Assembly (NCBI RefSeq): GCF_020526085.1
Contig: NZ_CP084874.1
Location: 620,001 to 684,000, forward strand
Source of the DNA: Klebsiella africana
GTDB taxonomy: Bacteria > Pseudomonadota > Gammaproteobacteria > Enterobacterales > Enterobacteriaceae
Direction: 5' to 3'
Length of the DNA: 64,000 bases
Of the stretch, positions 11,293 through 23,881 are shown piece after piece (position 1 is the first letter of the stretch; each line of letters starts with the position of its first letter). The notes beneath the pieces were generated by a model. It ran no database searches and was not told the origin of the DNA. It saw nothing but the letters and a program-made list of their open reading frames with translations. Both the position numbers and the translations under genes were made by a program.

Positions 11293-12633
11293 ATGAATAC
11301 TGCCCGTATTAGTATCAAAGAAAAATTCAGCTATGGCTTAGGCGACACCGGTTGTAATTTAGTATGGCAAACAGTGATGTTGTTCATGGCCTGGTTTTAT
11401 ACTGACGTATTTGGTTTAAGCCCCGCGCATATGGGAACCATGTTTTTAGCCGTCAGAGTATTAGATGCGGTGACCGATGTATTAATGGGGGCGGTGGCTG
11501 ATAGAACCCGCACTAAATATGGTCAATTCCGGCCCTATATTTTATGGTTTGCCATTCCGTTTGGCGTATTGTGCTGCTTAACGTTTTATACCCCGGATTT
11601 AGGTTATAGCGGTAAGTTAATTTATGCCTATGTTTCTTATACTTTATTATCGTTAGTGTATACCGCTATTAACGTCCCGTACTGCGCGATGATTAATAAT
11701 ATTTCCAATGACTCCCGCGAGCGAGTATCGCTGCAGTCGTGGCGGTTTGCGCTAAGTACCTTAGGCGGCCTGATTGTGTCGCTGACTGCGCTACCGTTGG
11801 TGGCCTGGCTGGGGAAAGGCAATCTGCAAAACGGGTATTTCTACACCATGATGCTGATGGGCGCCTTGAGCATCGTGCTGTTCTTTATCTGTTTTGGCCT
11901 GACTAAAGAGCGCTACTCTACAGACATTACGGCCAATAATCAGAGCAGCATCCTTGATGACCTGAAAACCCTGCTGGCGAACAAAGACTGGCGCATTTTA
12001 TTTACGCTGAACGTGGTGAACCTGATCGCCGTGCTGTTCAAAGGCGGTACCACGCTCTACTACGTCAATAACATTATGGGGCGCGCGGATCTTGGCAGCT
12101 TGTTGCTGACCACCACGCTGGCTTCCGGAGTGGTGGGAGCCATGCTGTCGCCGTTCATATTTAAGAACATCGATAAAGTGAAGGGCTTCAAGCTGTCAAT
12201 GGCGCTGGAGGCGGTGCTGTTAATCGCGATGTATTTCGTCCCGGCGGGCAACGTCGCCGCCATCTTCACGTTGGTGATAATCATCAATATCATTCAGCTG
12301 GCGGCAACACCGCTACAGTGGAGCATGCTCTCAGATATCATTGATGCGGAAGAAAAGCGCAGCGGCAAGAAGCTCAGCGGAATTGTCTTCTCAACCAACC
12401 TGTTTGCAATCAAATTAGGGATTGCCATCGGCGGCGCGCTGGTGGGTTATCTGCTGGCGTGGGGGGACTACGTCGGCGCCGCCTCCCAGCAATCGGCTTC
12501 AGCGCTGCAGATGATTAAATTGTTGTTCACTCTCTTCCCGGGCGTGCTGGTGGCGCTGTTGATAGTGATAATGAATCGCTACAGTCTGGATGATAAACGT
12601 CTGTCGCATATGGCGCAGGAAAGCGGGAGATAA
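11293..12633 (+). CDS. GPH-family sodium/proton:glycoside symporter (XynT/YagG-like)
   Basis: This inner-membrane carrier of the glycoside-pentoside-hexuronide family is predicted to import xylosides for the neighbouring GH43 enzyme. From the ATG at 11293 the product is 446 aa with 12 hydrophobic segments. It shows GPH hallmarks such as KFSYGLGDTGCNLVW at the start and the loop DRTRTKYGQFRPYILW near residue 75. An in-frame start 20 codons upstream is open, but GGAGGCG sits three bases before the chosen ATG. It is transcribed away from the AraC regulator. Confidence 0.87.
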   Translation: MNTARISIKEKFSYGLGDTGCNLVWQTVMLFMAWFYTDVFGLSPAHMGTMFLAVRVLDAVTDVLMGAVADRTRTKYGQFRPYILWFAIPFGVLCCLTFYTPDLGYSGKLIYAYVSYTLLSLVYTAINVPYCAMINNISNDSRERVSLQSWRFALSTLGGLIVSLTALPLVAWLGKGNLQNGYFYTMMLMGALSIVLFFICFGLTKERYSTDITANNQSSILDDLKTLLANKDWRILFTLNVVNLIAVLFKGGTTLYYVNNIMGRADLGSLLLTTTLASGVVGAMLSPFIFKNIDKVKGFKLSMALEAVLLIAMYFVPAGNVAAIFTLVIIINIIQLAATPLQWSMLSDIIDAEEKRSGKKLSGIVFSTNLFAIKLGIAIGGALVGYLLAWGDYVGAASQQSASALQMIKLLFTLFPGVLVALLIVIMNRYSLDDKRLSHMAQESGR

Positions 12634-12709
12634 TCGACCGATCTCTATTCAACTGGGCGAAGTTTGCGTATAAACTCGCGGGTTTTAGTATTCCGGAGGC
12701 GGAGAGGCG

Positions 12710-13840
12710 ATGAGCCAGGTAGAGTTAAACGGTGAGTTATTCACATTAGAGCGGTTCCCACCTAACGCTGAAGAAGAAGCGCTACAGGCATGGGAAGCGG
12801 CGGATGAATATCTGCTGCAACAGGTGAATGACGTCGACGGCCTGACGCTCATCTTCAATGACGGCTTCGGCGCGCTCGCCTGCGCGCTGGCGGCGCGCAA
12901 CCCGGTCAGCATCAACGACTCCTTTATTTCTGAGCTGGCAACCCGCCACAACCTGCGGATGAACGGTATCGATGAAGAGAGCGTGCGCTTTCAGGATAGC
13001 CTGAGCCCGCTGCCGGCCTCGCCGGCGCTGGTGCTGATTAAGGTGCCAAAACAGCTGGCGCTGCTGGAACAGCAGCTGCGCGCGCTGCGCGAAGTGGTGA
13101 CGCCGGAAACCCGCATTATCGCCGCGGCGAAAGCCCGTGACGTGCACAACTCGACGCTGGCGCTGTTTGAAAAAATCCTCGGCACCACCACCACCTCGCT
13201 GGCGTGGAAAAAAGCGCGTCTGATCCACTGCGTTTTCACCGCCCCTAAGCTTGCCGATGCACCGCAAACCTACAGCTGGAAGCTGGACGGTACGCCGTGG
13301 ACCATCCATAACCACGCCAACGTTTTTGCCCGCAGCGGCCTGGATATCGGCGCGCGTTTCTTCCTGCAGCATTTACCGTCTAATTTAGAAGGCGAGATCG
13401 CCGATCTCGGCTGCGGCAACGGGGTGATTGGCCTGCAGGCGCTGGCGCAGAACCCGAACGCACGGGTCATGTTTACCGATGAGTCGCATATGGCGGTGGC
13501 TTCCAGCCGGTTGAACGTCGAGCGCAACCTGCCGGACGATATCGCACGCTGCGAATTTATGGTCAACAATTCGCTCTCCGGCATTGAGCCGGATCGCTTT
13601 ACGGCGATCCTCTGCAATCCGCCGTTCCATCAGCAGCACGCCATTACCGACCATATTGCCTGGCAGATGTTTAACGATGCCCGCCGCAGCCTGAAATATG
13701 GTGGCGAGCTGTACGTCGTTGGCAATCGCCACCTCGACTACTTCCGTAAGCTGAAGCGCGCGTTTGGTAACTGCACGACGATTGCGACGAACAATAAGTT
13801 TGTCATTTTGAAAGCAACCAAGGTGCGTAAGCAGCGCTGA
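12710..13840 (+). CDS. rlmG: 23S rRNA (guanine-1835-N2)-methyltransferase RlmG
   Basis: RlmG makes m2G1835 in 23S rRNA. The 376-aa protein has the family's tandem layout: a degenerate N-terminal methyltransferase-like domain (about 1-180) and a catalytic C-terminal domain with the SAM-binding motif [12 protein letters not shown] (about 227) and the base-flipping NPPF motif (CNPPFHQQH, about 302). GGAGGCGGAGAGG precedes the ATG. It is convergent with fadH, as in E. coli. Confidence 0.95.
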   Translation: MSQVELNGELFTLERFPPNAEEEALQAWEAADEYLLQQVNDVDGLTLIFNDGFGALACALAARNPVSINDSFISELATRHNLRMNGIDEESVRFQDSLSPLPASPALVLIKVPKQLALLEQQLRALREVVTPETRIIAAAKARDVHNSTLALFEKILGTTTTSLAWKKARLIHCVFTAPKLADAPQTYSWKLDGTPWTIHNHANVFARSGLDIGARFFLQHLPSNLEGEIADLGCGNGVIGLQALAQNPNARVMFTDESHMAVASSRLNVERNLPDDIARCEFMVNNSLSGIEPDRFTAILCNPPFHQQHAITDHIAWQMFNDARRSLKYGGELYVVGNRHLDYFRKLKRAFGNCTTIATNNKFVILKATKVRKQR

Positions 13841-13855
13841 TTCTTGTTGCTGTCT

Positions 13856-13892
13856 CCCCCGGCTCGCGGCTGTCGCCTTAGCCGGGCTACCG
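13856..13892. repeat. REP-like palindromic element
   Basis: The stretch CGGCTCGCGGCTGTCGCCTT AGCCGGGCTACCG is a typical enteric REP (BIME unit) with the GCCTTAGCCGGGCTAC tail. It lies between the convergent rlmG and fadH genes, the usual setting. Confidence 0.6.
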
Positions 13893-13929
13893 ATGGTCTC
13901 GGCTCCCGGAAATAGTCAGAGAGATATCG

Positions 13930-15993
<2,064 letters not shown>

Positions 15994-16075
15994 TTACTAA
16001 TTTAGCCGTCGCGAAGAAAAAGGGAAAAGGGGAGTGCGGTGATTGTGATGGGATTCAAAGAACAGTGCAGCATTG

Positions 16076-16543
16076 ACCCTCACCCCGGCCCTCTCCCAAA
16101 GGGAGAGGGGGAAAGGCGGACCGGCACCGGTATGCAAGGCCAGCGCCGGGCGGTTCCCTCTCCCGCCGGGATAGGGTGAGGGAGAAGACGGGCCCCGATA
16201 TTCAGGCCAGCGCCGGACGGTTCCCTCTCCCGCCGGGAGAGGGTGAGGGTGAGGGAGAAGACGGGCACCGATATTCAGGCCAGCGCCGGGCGGTTCCCTC
16301 TCCCGCCGGGATAGGGTGAGGGAGAAGACGGGCGCCGATATTCAGGCCAGCACCGAACGGTTCCCTCTCCCGCCGGGAGAGGGTGAGGGTGAGGGAGAAG
16401 ACGGGCGCCGATATTCAGGCCAGCACCGGGCGGTTCCCTCTCCCGCCGGGAGAGGGTTAGGGTGAGGGAGAAGAAGGGCACCGATATTCAGGCCAGCGCC
16501 GAACGGTTCCCTCTCCCACCGGGAGAGGGTTAGGGTGAGGGGA
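16076..16543. repeat. Seven-copy tandem array of a CCCTCTCC-palindrome repeat
   Basis: Seven copies of a unit built on the palindrome CCCTCTCCCGCCGGGAGAGGG begin at 16089, 16156, 16223, 16296, 16363, 16436 and 16509. Copy-to-copy distances are 67, 67, 73, 67, 73 and 73 bases; the six-base differences are extra GAGGGT or GGTTAG hexamers after the palindrome. Between palindromes runs a near-identical linker (GAAGACGGGC, then CGATATTCAGGCCAGC). The first copy is the most diverged. The linkers are not unique, so this is no CRISPR. The last unit runs into the 3' end of lsrK. Confidence 0.9.
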
Positions 16544-18122
16544 CTACGCGCTGGCGGCGCTCCAGGCCCGGCGCTTGCCACATCGACGTTGTCAGCCCGC
16601 TATCGACAAGGCCAAGCTGATCGGCGTACACCGTCTGCCATTTGCTCATCATCTCCTGATACAGCTCGCGATGCTGCGGATTAGGAGTGAACTCGCGGTG
16701 CCAGCTCACTAACCGTTCTCCGGTACTGGCCATATCGCCATACAGTCCGGCGCCGGTTCCGGCGGCGATGGCGCAGCCCAGCGCGGTGGCTTCGCGGACC
16801 AGCGGCACCCGCACCGGCAGGCCGGTGACGTCGCTGAGGATCTGGCTCCACAGCGCGCCTTTAGAGCCGCCGCCGGCAAACACCAGGCTGTCGAATGCCA
16901 CGCCGGAGAACTGCGAGATCTGCGCCAGGTTGCAGGCGGAGACAATCGCCGCGTTCTCCTCCAGCGCGCGGAACAGGGTCGCTTTATTGCACTTTTCCGG
17001 ATCGATGGAGAGGTTAATAAACGACGGCGCGGCGTGGTACCACTGCTTAAAGTGCATAGCGTCGGAAAAAATAGGCATCACGCCGTGGGAACCGGCGGGC
17101 ACGCGGCTGGCCATCTCCTCCAGCAGCGAATAGGCATCGACGCCGAGCCGCTCGGCAATCAGTTTTTCTTCAGCGCAGAAGGCGTCGCGAAACCAGCGCA
17201 TGGTCAGGCCGGTAAAGAAGCTGATCGATTCCGCCTGCGCCATGCCGGGAATGACATGAGGATTAACGCGAATGTTCATCTGCGGATCGGTACGCACCTG
17301 CGGCAGGTTGACCACCTGCTGCCAGAAAGTGCCGCCGAGTACCGCGGTTTGCCCGGCACGCACCACCCCAAGGCCCAGGCAGCCGAGCTGGACGTCGCCG
17401 CCGCCCATCACCACCGGCGTCCCGGCGCGCAGGCCGCTTTGCTGCGCCGCCGCTTCGGTGACGGCGCCCAGCAGGGTCCCGGTCTCTTTGACCGGCGACA
17501 GCATATCGGCGCGCAGCCCGGCCATATCCAGCAGCGCCGGGCGCCAGTCGCGGCTGAACAGATCGAGCATGCCGGTGGTGCCGGCGTTTGACGGGTCGAC
17601 CGCCAGCTCGCCGGAAAGCTTCGCCGCCAGCCAGTCGCTGATCATGGTGATGGTTGCCGCTTTGCGGTAGATATCGGGGCGGTGGTGCGCCAGCCACAGC
17701 AGGCGCGGCATGGCGCTAAGCGCCAGGGTTTGTCCCGAGACCTCGTATACCTCGGATTCAAAACGATAGTCGTGGATCTCCTTAAGCTCCGCCACTTCGC
17801 GGCTGGCGCGGGCATCGACGTTGGCGCAGGCCCAAATGGCTTCGCCGTTGCGGTCATAGAGGACGATCCCTTCGCGCATCGAACAGCAGGCGACGGATTG
17901 AATATCGGCGGCAGAGAGCCGGGCGGCGTCGAGCGCCTGGCGAATGCACTGGCAGGCCAGCTGCCAGTTGGTGGTAAGGTCGAACTCCATCGAGCCGGGG
18001 ACGTTATCGACGCTCAGGTGTTTCCATTCGGCCTGGCCTACCGCCAGCTGACGGCCATTAAGATCGAAAATGACCGCCCGAATGCTGCCGGTCCCGGCAT
18101 CTAACGCTAACAGGTAACTCAT
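16530..18122 (-). CDS. lsrK: Autoinducer-2 kinase LsrK
   Basis: LsrK phosphorylates AI-2 (DPD) entering the cell, trapping it and producing the inducer of LsrR. The 530-aa FGGY-family protein starts [19 protein letters not shown] (phosphate-binding loop) and has the second ATPase motif [12 protein letters not shown] near residue 430. The chain is collinear with E. coli LsrK up to SMWQAPGL. After that it carries about ten extra residues, and the final codons (VVPSP-stop) are encoded inside the last unit of the repeat array. It lies 37 bases downstream of lsrR, forming lsrRK. Confidence 0.95.
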   Translation of the reverse strand: MSYLLALDAGTGSIRAVIFDLNGRQLAVGQAEWKHLSVDNVPGSMEFDLTTNWQLACQCIRQALDAARLSAADIQSVACCSMREGIVLYDRNGEAIWACANVDARASREVAELKEIHDYRFESEVYEVSGQTLALSAMPRLLWLAHHRPDIYRKAATITMISDWLAAKLSGELAVDPSNAGTTGMLDLFSRDWRPALLDMAGLRADMLSPVKETGTLLGAVTEAAAQQSGLRAGTPVVMGGGDVQLGCLGLGVVRAGQTAVLGGTFWQQVVNLPQVRTDPQMNIRVNPHVIPGMAQAESISFFTGLTMRWFRDAFCAEEKLIAERLGVDAYSLLEEMASRVPAGSHGVMPIFSDAMHFKQWYHAAPSFINLSIDPEKCNKATLFRALEENAAIVSACNLAQISQFSGVAFDSLVFAGGGSKGALWSQILSDVTGLPVRVPLVREATALGCAIAAGTGAGLYGDMASTGERLVSWHREFTPNPQHRELYQEMMSKWQTVYADQLGLVDSGLTTSMWQAPGLERRQRVVPSP

Positions 18123-18159
18123 GACATGCGCCTCGCTGTGGTCGCGCGGCGCCTGGCCG

Positions 18160-19131
18160 TCAGGAGGCCAGCGCGAGTACCGCGCGTGCTGTTGTCTCTT
18201 CCGTTACCAGGCCATTAATGCGCTTGCCAATCAGAGCGGCATAAATCGCCTGCGCTTTTTCTTCTCCCCCGGCGACGCCAACGATGGTCGGCAGCTGCGC
18301 CAGCTCATCAAGGGTCACGCCGAGGAGTTCCCGATGGATCTCCAGTCCTTCTACCGGCCTGCCGTCGGCCTGCAGGAAATAACCTAAAATGTCGCCGACC
18401 GCGCCTTTGCGGGCGTACATCAGCTGTTCGCCCTCGCTGATATAGCCGGAGCGCAGAATGGTCGCGTCGCGCCGCTGATCGATAGCGCCAATGCCGACTA
18501 CCGCCGCGTCCGCCGCCGTCGCCGCGAGGATCACGTCGCGCACGCTCGACTCGCGGCGCAGGATCTCGGCGACCTCCGCCGAAGAAACCCGCAGCGGCGC
18601 CGGGATAATGCTGACGCTGCAGGCGGCATCCAGCTGGCCGATACCGGTCATATACGGGCCGACGCCGCCAGAGAGCGTCACCAGCCGCACCTGCTGCGAG
18701 CCGATAAAGCCGCTGAGATGCTGCAGGCAGCTCATGGTGGCTTCGCCGAAGCCGACCGCCAGTAGTTGACCCGGCTGCAGAATACCCATCAGCGACTGCG
18801 CCGCGCCGATCCCCAGCCGGGTATTCATCGGCGGGGTGTTGAGCGCCGGCAGCACGCGGGCAATCTTGAGGCCAAAGCGCTGCTGAAGTTCACTTTCCAG
18901 TGCCAGACAGCCCTCATAGCGCGAGTTGATCTGCACGCGGATCACCCCCGACTGACGGCCTTTCTCCAGCAGGCGGGAAATCTTCAGCCGTGGCAGCCCC
19001 AAACGCTCGCCGATGTCATTTTGCGTCAGGCCGTCGTGGTAGTAGCACCACGCCACCCGCGCCACCAGCTCTTCCTCGGCTAACGCCAGCCCGGCGTAGC
19101 GGTTCTCTTCCGTAATGCGTTTTTCGCTCAT
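18160..19131 (-). CDS. lsrR: Transcriptional repressor LsrR
   Basis: LsrR is the SorC/DeoR-type repressor of the lsr operons and is released by phospho-AI-2. The 323-aa protein has an N-terminal helix-turn-helix (about 35-60, [20 protein letters not shown]) and the large sugar-phosphate-binding effector domain (about 75-320). It is divergent from lsrACDBFG, with a 218-base control region between them carrying two matching inverted repeats. Confidence 0.96.
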   Translation of the reverse strand: MSEKRITEENRYAGLALAEEELVARVAWCYYHDGLTQNDIGERLGLPRLKISRLLEKGRQSGVIRVQINSRYEGCLALESELQQRFGLKIARVLPALNTPPMNTRLGIGAAQSLMGILQPGQLLAVGFGEATMSCLQHLSGFIGSQQVRLVTLSGGVGPYMTGIGQLDAACSVSIIPAPLRVSSAEVAEILRRESSVRDVILAATAADAAVVGIGAIDQRRDATILRSGYISEGEQLMYARKGAVGDILGYFLQADGRPVEGLEIHRELLGVTLDELAQLPTIVGVAGGEEKAQAIYAALIGKRINGLVTEETTARAVLALAS

Positions 19132-19134
19132 AAA

Positions 19135-19169
19135 TTGAACTCTTATAAAAATTTAGATCATATGTTCGC
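19135..19169. promoter_or_regulatory. Putative LsrR operator, lsrR-proximal
   Basis: TTGAAC at 19135-19140 and GTTCGC at 19164-19169 form an inverted pair (one half imperfect) spanning 35 bases, just upstream of the lsrR start. The geometry is the same as in the lsrA-proximal site. Confidence 0.5.
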
Positions 19170-19300
19170 TATTGCGCGGCCGGAAAGTGTGAGCCGACTG
19201 GCAAAACGGATCTTTCATCGCTGGCCTCTTTTTTCCTGAGGATCTAAAGCGCCAAACTGTGATCTTCGCACGGTTGTAAATATAGTTCACCGTCTACGCT

Positions 19301-19337
19301 TTTGAACATTATTAAATTCAAAAATCATTTGTTCAAA
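19301..19337. promoter_or_regulatory. Putative LsrR operator, lsrA-proximal
   Basis: TTTGAACA (19301-19308) and TGTTCAAA (19330-19337) are exact complements; their TTGAAC/GTTCAA cores span 35 bases (19302-19336). The site ends 12 bases before the lsrA ATG, a position suited to repression. Assignment to LsrR is by location and by the matching site near lsrR. Confidence 0.55.
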
Positions 19338-19349
19338 CGAGGCGCGACG

Positions 19350-20837
19350 ATGAAGCCACTGCTTGAAGCTCGCCACATCTGCAAACAGTTCTCCGGCGTT
19401 GCGGTGCTGAAGGGCATTGACTTCACGCTGCATGCGGGCCAGGTGCATGCCCTGATGGGGGGCAACGGCGCGGGTAAATCGACGCTGATGAAGATCATCG
19501 CCGGCGTTGAAACGCCGGACAGCGGTGAACTGACGCTTGGCGACCGCGCGTATGCGCGCCTCAGCCCGGCGCTGGCGCACCAGCTGGGCATCTATCTGGT
19601 GCCGCAGGAGCCGATGCTGTTTCCCAACCTCAGCGTGCGCGAGAACATTCTCTTTCGTCTGCCAAAGCGGGCAGATACCGCCGCGCGGTTGCAGGACAAA
19701 CTGCAGCAGCTGAACTGCCAGATCAACCTCGATGCCAGCGCCAGCACGCTCGAAGTGGCCGATCAACAGATGGTCGAGATCCTGCGCGGGCTGATGCGCG
19801 AGGCGCGGATCCTGATCCTGGATGAACCCACCGCCTCCTTAACACCGGGTGAAACCGAGAGGCTCTTTAGCCAGATCCGCGCGTTACAGGCGCTGGACGT
19901 TGGGATCGTCTTTATCTCACACAAATTGCCCGAAATCCGCCAGCTTGCCAGCCATATTTCGGTGATGCGCGACGGCGCGGTGGTGCTGAGCGGCGAGACC
20001 GCGGCATACCGCGACGAGCAACTGATTAACGCGATGACGCCGGTCAGCCGCGACCATGCGCTGAGCGACACGCAAAAGCTGTGGCTGTCGCTACCGGGCA
20101 ACCGCCGTACGCAACCGCAGGACTTTCCCGTGCTGCGGGTGGAAGATCTTACCGGCGAAGGTTTTATCGATCTCAATCTGGAGATCCGCGCCGGAGAGAT
20201 CGTCGGTCTGGCCGGGCTGGTGGGATCCGGGCGTACCGAATTTGCCGAAACCTTATACGGCCTGCGTCCACCGCGCGCCGGGCGGATCTGGCTGGAGAAT
20301 CGCGAGATCAGCCGCGATAGTACCCGCGCCAGGCTGGCCAGCGGGCTGGTCTATCTGCCGGAAGACCGCCAGGTCTCGGGACTGTTTCTTGATGCGCCGG
20401 TGCGCTGGAACACGGTGATGTTCAATCAGCCGTCGTGGTGGCAGCAGGGGAAACGGGAGGCGGCGGTGGTTGAGCGCTATCACCGGGCGCTGGGGATCAA
20501 GCTGGCCGATGGCGATCAGCCGGTGCGCACGCTCTCTGGCGGCAACCAGCAGAAGGTGCTGCTGGCGCGCTGTCTGGAAGCTAATCCGCTGCTGCTGATT
20601 GTCGATGAGCCGACGCGCGGCGTGGATGTCTCCGCCCGCGCCGATATCTATCAACTGCTAAAAAGCGTGGCCGCGCAAAACGTGGCGGTGCTGATGATCT
20701 CCAGCGATCTGGATGAGTTCGTCGATCTTGCCGACCGGGTGCTGGTGATGCATCAGGGCCGCTACAGCGGCGAACTGGCGCGGCAGGCGGTGACCGTCGA
20801 TCGCATGATGACCCTGGCCTTCGGAGGACAGGCATGA
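19350..20837 (+). CDS. lsrA: AI-2 ABC importer, ATP-binding subunit LsrA
   Basis: LsrA is the duplicated ATPase that drives the LsrABCD AI-2 importer. From the ATG at 19350 the protein is 495 aa. It has two ABC domains: the first with Walker [10 protein letters not shown] (about residue 38), the second with a degenerate P-loop (GLVGSGRTE) and signature LSGGNQQKV (about 398), as in other sugar-type importers. An upstream in-frame codon at 19302 lies inside the putative operator and is not favoured. The stop overlaps the lsrC start by four bases (ATGA). Confidence 0.95.
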   Translation: MKPLLEARHICKQFSGVAVLKGIDFTLHAGQVHALMGGNGAGKSTLMKIIAGVETPDSGELTLGDRAYARLSPALAHQLGIYLVPQEPMLFPNLSVRENILFRLPKRADTAARLQDKLQQLNCQINLDASASTLEVADQQMVEILRGLMREARILILDEPTASLTPGETERLFSQIRALQALDVGIVFISHKLPEIRQLASHISVMRDGAVVLSGETAAYRDEQLINAMTPVSRDHALSDTQKLWLSLPGNRRTQPQDFPVLRVEDLTGEGFIDLNLEIRAGEIVGLAGLVGSGRTEFAETLYGLRPPRAGRIWLENREISRDSTRARLASGLVYLPEDRQVSGLFLDAPVRWNTVMFNQPSWWQQGKREAAVVERYHRALGIKLADGDQPVRTLSGGNQQKVLLARCLEANPLLLIVDEPTRGVDVSARADIYQLLKSVAAQNVAVLMISSDLDEFVDLADRVLVMHQGRYSGELARQAVTVDRMMTLAFGGQA

Positions 20838-21868
20838 AAACGTTACTCAAGAATCGCGAACTGAGCGCCTTCTTCGCCATCGTGGCGCTCTTTGTTGTGC
20901 TGGTGGCGCTCAATCCGGCCTATTTCAGCTTGCAGACCCTGGCGATGATTTTCGCCAGCTCGCAAATCCTCTGCCTGCTGGCATTGGGCGCGACGCTGGT
21001 GATGCTGACCCGCAATATTGACGTGTCGGTAGGTTCGACCGTCGGGCTGTGCGCCATCGCCGTCGGCGTGGCGCTGAACAACGGTTACGGGCTGGCGACG
21101 GCTATCGCCTTCGCGCTGGCGATTGGCGTGCTGGCCGGGGCGTTTAACGGCCTGCTGGTGGTGGGGCTGCGCATTCCGGCGATCGTCGCGACGCTCGGTA
21201 CGCTGGGATTGTATCGCGGGGTGATGCTGCTGTGGACCGGCGGGAAATGGATCGAGGGTTTGCCCGACAGCCTGAAATCGCTCTCGGAGCCCGCGTTTAT
21301 TGGCGTGTCGCCGCTGGGCTGGCTGGTGCTGGCGCTGCTGCTGGCGGGCGCCTGGTTGCTGTCGCGTACCGCCTTTGGTCGTGATTTTTACGCCGTTGGC
21401 GATAATCTCGCCGCCGCGCGCCAGCTGGGCGTGGCGGTCAACCGCACGCGGATGCTGGCCTTTACCCTTAACGGTATGCTGGCGGCCTGCGCCGGGATCG
21501 TCTTCGCCGCGCAGATTGGTTTTGTGCCTAATCAGACCGGCAGCGGCTTGGAGATGAAAGCCATCGCCGCCTGCGTACTGGGCGGGATCTCGCTGCTCGG
21601 CGGCACCGGTACGCTGCTCGGCGCGTTTCTCGGCGCCTTTTTCCTTACCCAAATCGACACCGTACTGGTGCTGTTCCGCCTTCCCGCCTGGTGGAATGAC
21701 TTTATCGCCGGCCTGGTGCTGCTTGGCGTGCTGGTGCTCGATGGCCGCCTGCGTCAGGCGCTGGCCCGCCATCAGCGGGCGCTGAAGTACAGCCGTTTCC
21801 AGCCCGGTAACAAAGGAAGCAAACAGATTGCCCGCTTTCCCGAACGCAAAAGCAAAGAGGTGGCTTAA
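20834..21868 (+). CDS. lsrC: AI-2 ABC importer permease LsrC
   Basis: LsrC is one of two membrane subunits of the AI-2 importer. At 344 aa it has about nine to ten hydrophobic helices and the branched-chain/ribose-permease motif [16 protein letters not shown] that contacts the ATPase. It is translationally coupled to lsrA by a four-base overlap and abuts lsrD. Confidence 0.94.
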   Translation: MKTLLKNRELSAFFAIVALFVVLVALNPAYFSLQTLAMIFASSQILCLLALGATLVMLTRNIDVSVGSTVGLCAIAVGVALNNGYGLATAIAFALAIGVLAGAFNGLLVVGLRIPAIVATLGTLGLYRGVMLLWTGGKWIEGLPDSLKSLSEPAFIGVSPLGWLVLALLLAGAWLLSRTAFGRDFYAVGDNLAAARQLGVAVNRTRMLAFTLNGMLAACAGIVFAAQIGFVPNQTGSGLEMKAIAACVLGGISLLGGTGTLLGAFLGAFFLTQIDTVLVLFRLPAWWNDFIAGLVLLGVLVLDGRLRQALARHQRALKYSRFQPGNKGSKQIARFPERKSKEVA

Positions 21869-22867
21869 ATGAAACTGAAGCTTAACTGGGAAAGCGCGCT
21901 GCTGGCGTTGCTGATCGTGGAGATCCTGCTGTTCGGCGCCTTGAATCCGCGCATGCTGGATCTCAATATGCTGCTCTTTAGCACCAGCGACTTTATCTGC
22001 ATCGGCATCGTCGCGCTGCCGCTGACGCTGGTGATCATCAGCGGCGGGATCGATATTTCGCTGGGCTCGACCATCGGCCTGTGCGCCATCGCCCTCGGGG
22101 TGATGACCCAGGCGGGCTGGCCGCTGTGGCTGGCGGTATCGCTGACGTTGCTCTTGGGGCTGCTGTGCGGGTTATTCAACGCCGCGCTGATCCACTACAC
22201 CGGCATCAGCCCACTGGTGATCACCCTCGGGACGCTGTATCTGTACGGCGGCGGCGCGCTGCTGCTTTCCGGTATGGCCGGCGCGACCGGTTACGAGGGG
22301 ATTGGCGGTTTTCCCGATAGCTTCACCGCCTTCGCCAATTTAACCCTCGCCGGACTGCCGCTACCGCTGGTGCTGTTCGCGATTATCACCTTTTTCTTCT
22401 GGCTACTGGCCCATCGCGGGCGCTTTGGCCGCCACCTCTTTTTACTCGGGCAAAATCCGCGCGCCGCGCGCTATGCCGCGCTGTCGGTGAACGGCATCCC
22501 GTACGTGCTGTATGGCCTGGTTGGCGTCGCCTCGGCGGTCGCGGCGCTGGTGATGGTCTCCTATTTCGGCTCGGCGCGTTCGGATTTAGGCCGCGACCTG
22601 CTGATGCCAGCGCTGACCGCGGCGGTGCTCGGCGGGGCCAATATTTACGGCGGCTCGGGATCGATACTGGGTACCGCGCTGGCGGCATTGCTGGTGGGGT
22701 ATCTGCAACAGGGTTTACAGATGGTCGGCATCCCCAACCAGGTGTCGAGCGCGCTGTCAGGGGCGCTGTTGGTTGTGGTGGTGATGGGGCGTTCGCTGAG
22801 CCTGCACCGTGAATGGGTGCGCGCGACCTGGCAGCGTCTTTTCTCGCATAAAACAATCGGAGCATAA
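21869..22867 (+). CDS. lsrD: AI-2 ABC importer permease LsrD
   Basis: LsrD is the partner permease of LsrC, 332 aa, with about ten membrane segments and the ATPase-contacting loop [17 protein letters not shown]. Its ATG follows the lsrC stop with no gap, and lsrB starts one base after its stop, so the membrane and binding subunits are tightly coupled. Confidence 0.94.
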   Translation: MKLKLNWESALLALLIVEILLFGALNPRMLDLNMLLFSTSDFICIGIVALPLTLVIISGGIDISLGSTIGLCAIALGVMTQAGWPLWLAVSLTLLLGLLCGLFNAALIHYTGISPLVITLGTLYLYGGGALLLSGMAGATGYEGIGGFPDSFTAFANLTLAGLPLPLVLFAIITFFFWLLAHRGRFGRHLFLLGQNPRAARYAALSVNGIPYVLYGLVGVASAVAALVMVSYFGSARSDLGRDLLMPALTAAVLGGANIYGGSGSILGTALAALLVGYLQQGLQMVGIPNQVSSALSGALLVVVVMGRSLSLHREWVRATWQRLFSHKTIGA

Positions 22868-22868
22868 A

Positions 22869-23870
22869 ATGAAATTAAAACTGATCGTGCTGGCGCTGGC
22901 GATGAGCGTAGTCACCGCACAGGCGGCGGACCGCATCGCCTTTATTCCTAAGCTGGTCGGCGTCGGCTTCTTTACCAGCGGCGGCAACGGCGCGAAAGAG
23001 GCGGGGAAAGCGCTGGGCGTGGATGTTACCTATGACGGCCCGACCGAGCCCAGCGTCTCCGGCCAGGTGCAGCTTATCAACAACTTCGTCAACCAGGGCT
23101 ACAACGCGATTATCGTCTCCGCCGTTTCGCCGGACGGCCTGTGTCCGGCGCTGAAGCGGGCGATGCAGCGCGGGGTGAAAGTCCTGACCTGGGATTCCGA
23201 TACCAAGCCGGAGTGCCGCAGCATCTATATCAACCAGGGTACGCCGCAGCAGCTCGGCGGCCTGCTGGTCGAGATGGCGGAAAAGCAGGTCAGCAAACCT
23301 GCCGCCAAAGTGGCGTTTTTCTACTCCAGCCCGACGGTGACCGACCAGAACCAGTGGGTGAAGGAAGCCAAAGCCAAAATCGAAAAAGAACATCCGCAGT
23401 GGCAAATCGTCACCACCCAGTTTGGCTATAACGATGCCACCAAATCGCTGCAAACCGCCGAGGGGATCTTAAAAGCGTATCCGGATCTCGACGCCATTAT
23501 CGCGCCGGATGCCAATGCGCTGCCGGCGGCGGCGCAGGCGGCGGAGAACCTCAAGCGTCAGGGCGTGGCGATCGTCGGCTTTAGTACACCGAACGTGATG
23601 CGCCCGTACGTTGAGCGCGGCACGGTAAAAGCGTTCGGCCTGTGGGATGTGGTTCAGCAGGGCAAAATTGCGGTTAACGTCGCCGATCGATTGTTGAAAA
23701 AGGGCGATCTTAACGTCGGCGATAGCGTTGAGGTGAAAGATATCGGCTCGCTGAAGGTTGAACCGAATAGCGTGCAGGGCTACCAGTATGAGGCGAAGGG
23801 CAACGGTATCGTGCTGCTGCCGGAGCGCGTGGTGTTCAGCAAAGAGAACATCAACAACTACGACTTCTGA
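22869..23870 (+). CDS. lsrB: AI-2 periplasmic binding protein LsrB
   Basis: LsrB captures AI-2 in the periplasm for LsrACD. From the ATG at 22869 the product is 333 aa with a clear signal peptide ([19 protein letters not shown], cleaved before ADRIAF). A type-I periplasmic sugar-binding fold follows, with conserved segments [15 protein letters not shown] and [13 protein letters not shown] that line the ligand site. A longer in-frame start lies inside lsrD and would mask the signal peptide. Confidence 0.96.
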   Translation: MKLKLIVLALAMSVVTAQAADRIAFIPKLVGVGFFTSGGNGAKEAGKALGVDVTYDGPTEPSVSGQVQLINNFVNQGYNAIIVSAVSPDGLCPALKRAMQRGVKVLTWDSDTKPECRSIYINQGTPQQLGGLLVEMAEKQVSKPAAKVAFFYSSPTVTDQNQWVKEAKAKIEKEHPQWQIVTTQFGYNDATKSLQTAEGILKAYPDLDAIIAPDANALPAAAQAAENLKRQGVAIVGFSTPNVMRPYVERGTVKAFGLWDVVQQGKIAVNVADRLLKKGDLNVGDSVEVKDIGSLKVEPNSVQGYQYEAKGNGIVLLPERVVFSKENINNYDF

Positions 23871-23881
23871 CGGAGGAAAAG

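Noticed and set aside
16076..16543. Regularly spaced repeats resembling a CRISPR array
   Set aside because: The sequence between the palindromes is itself repeated with few changes, so there are no unique spacers, and no cas genes are nearby.
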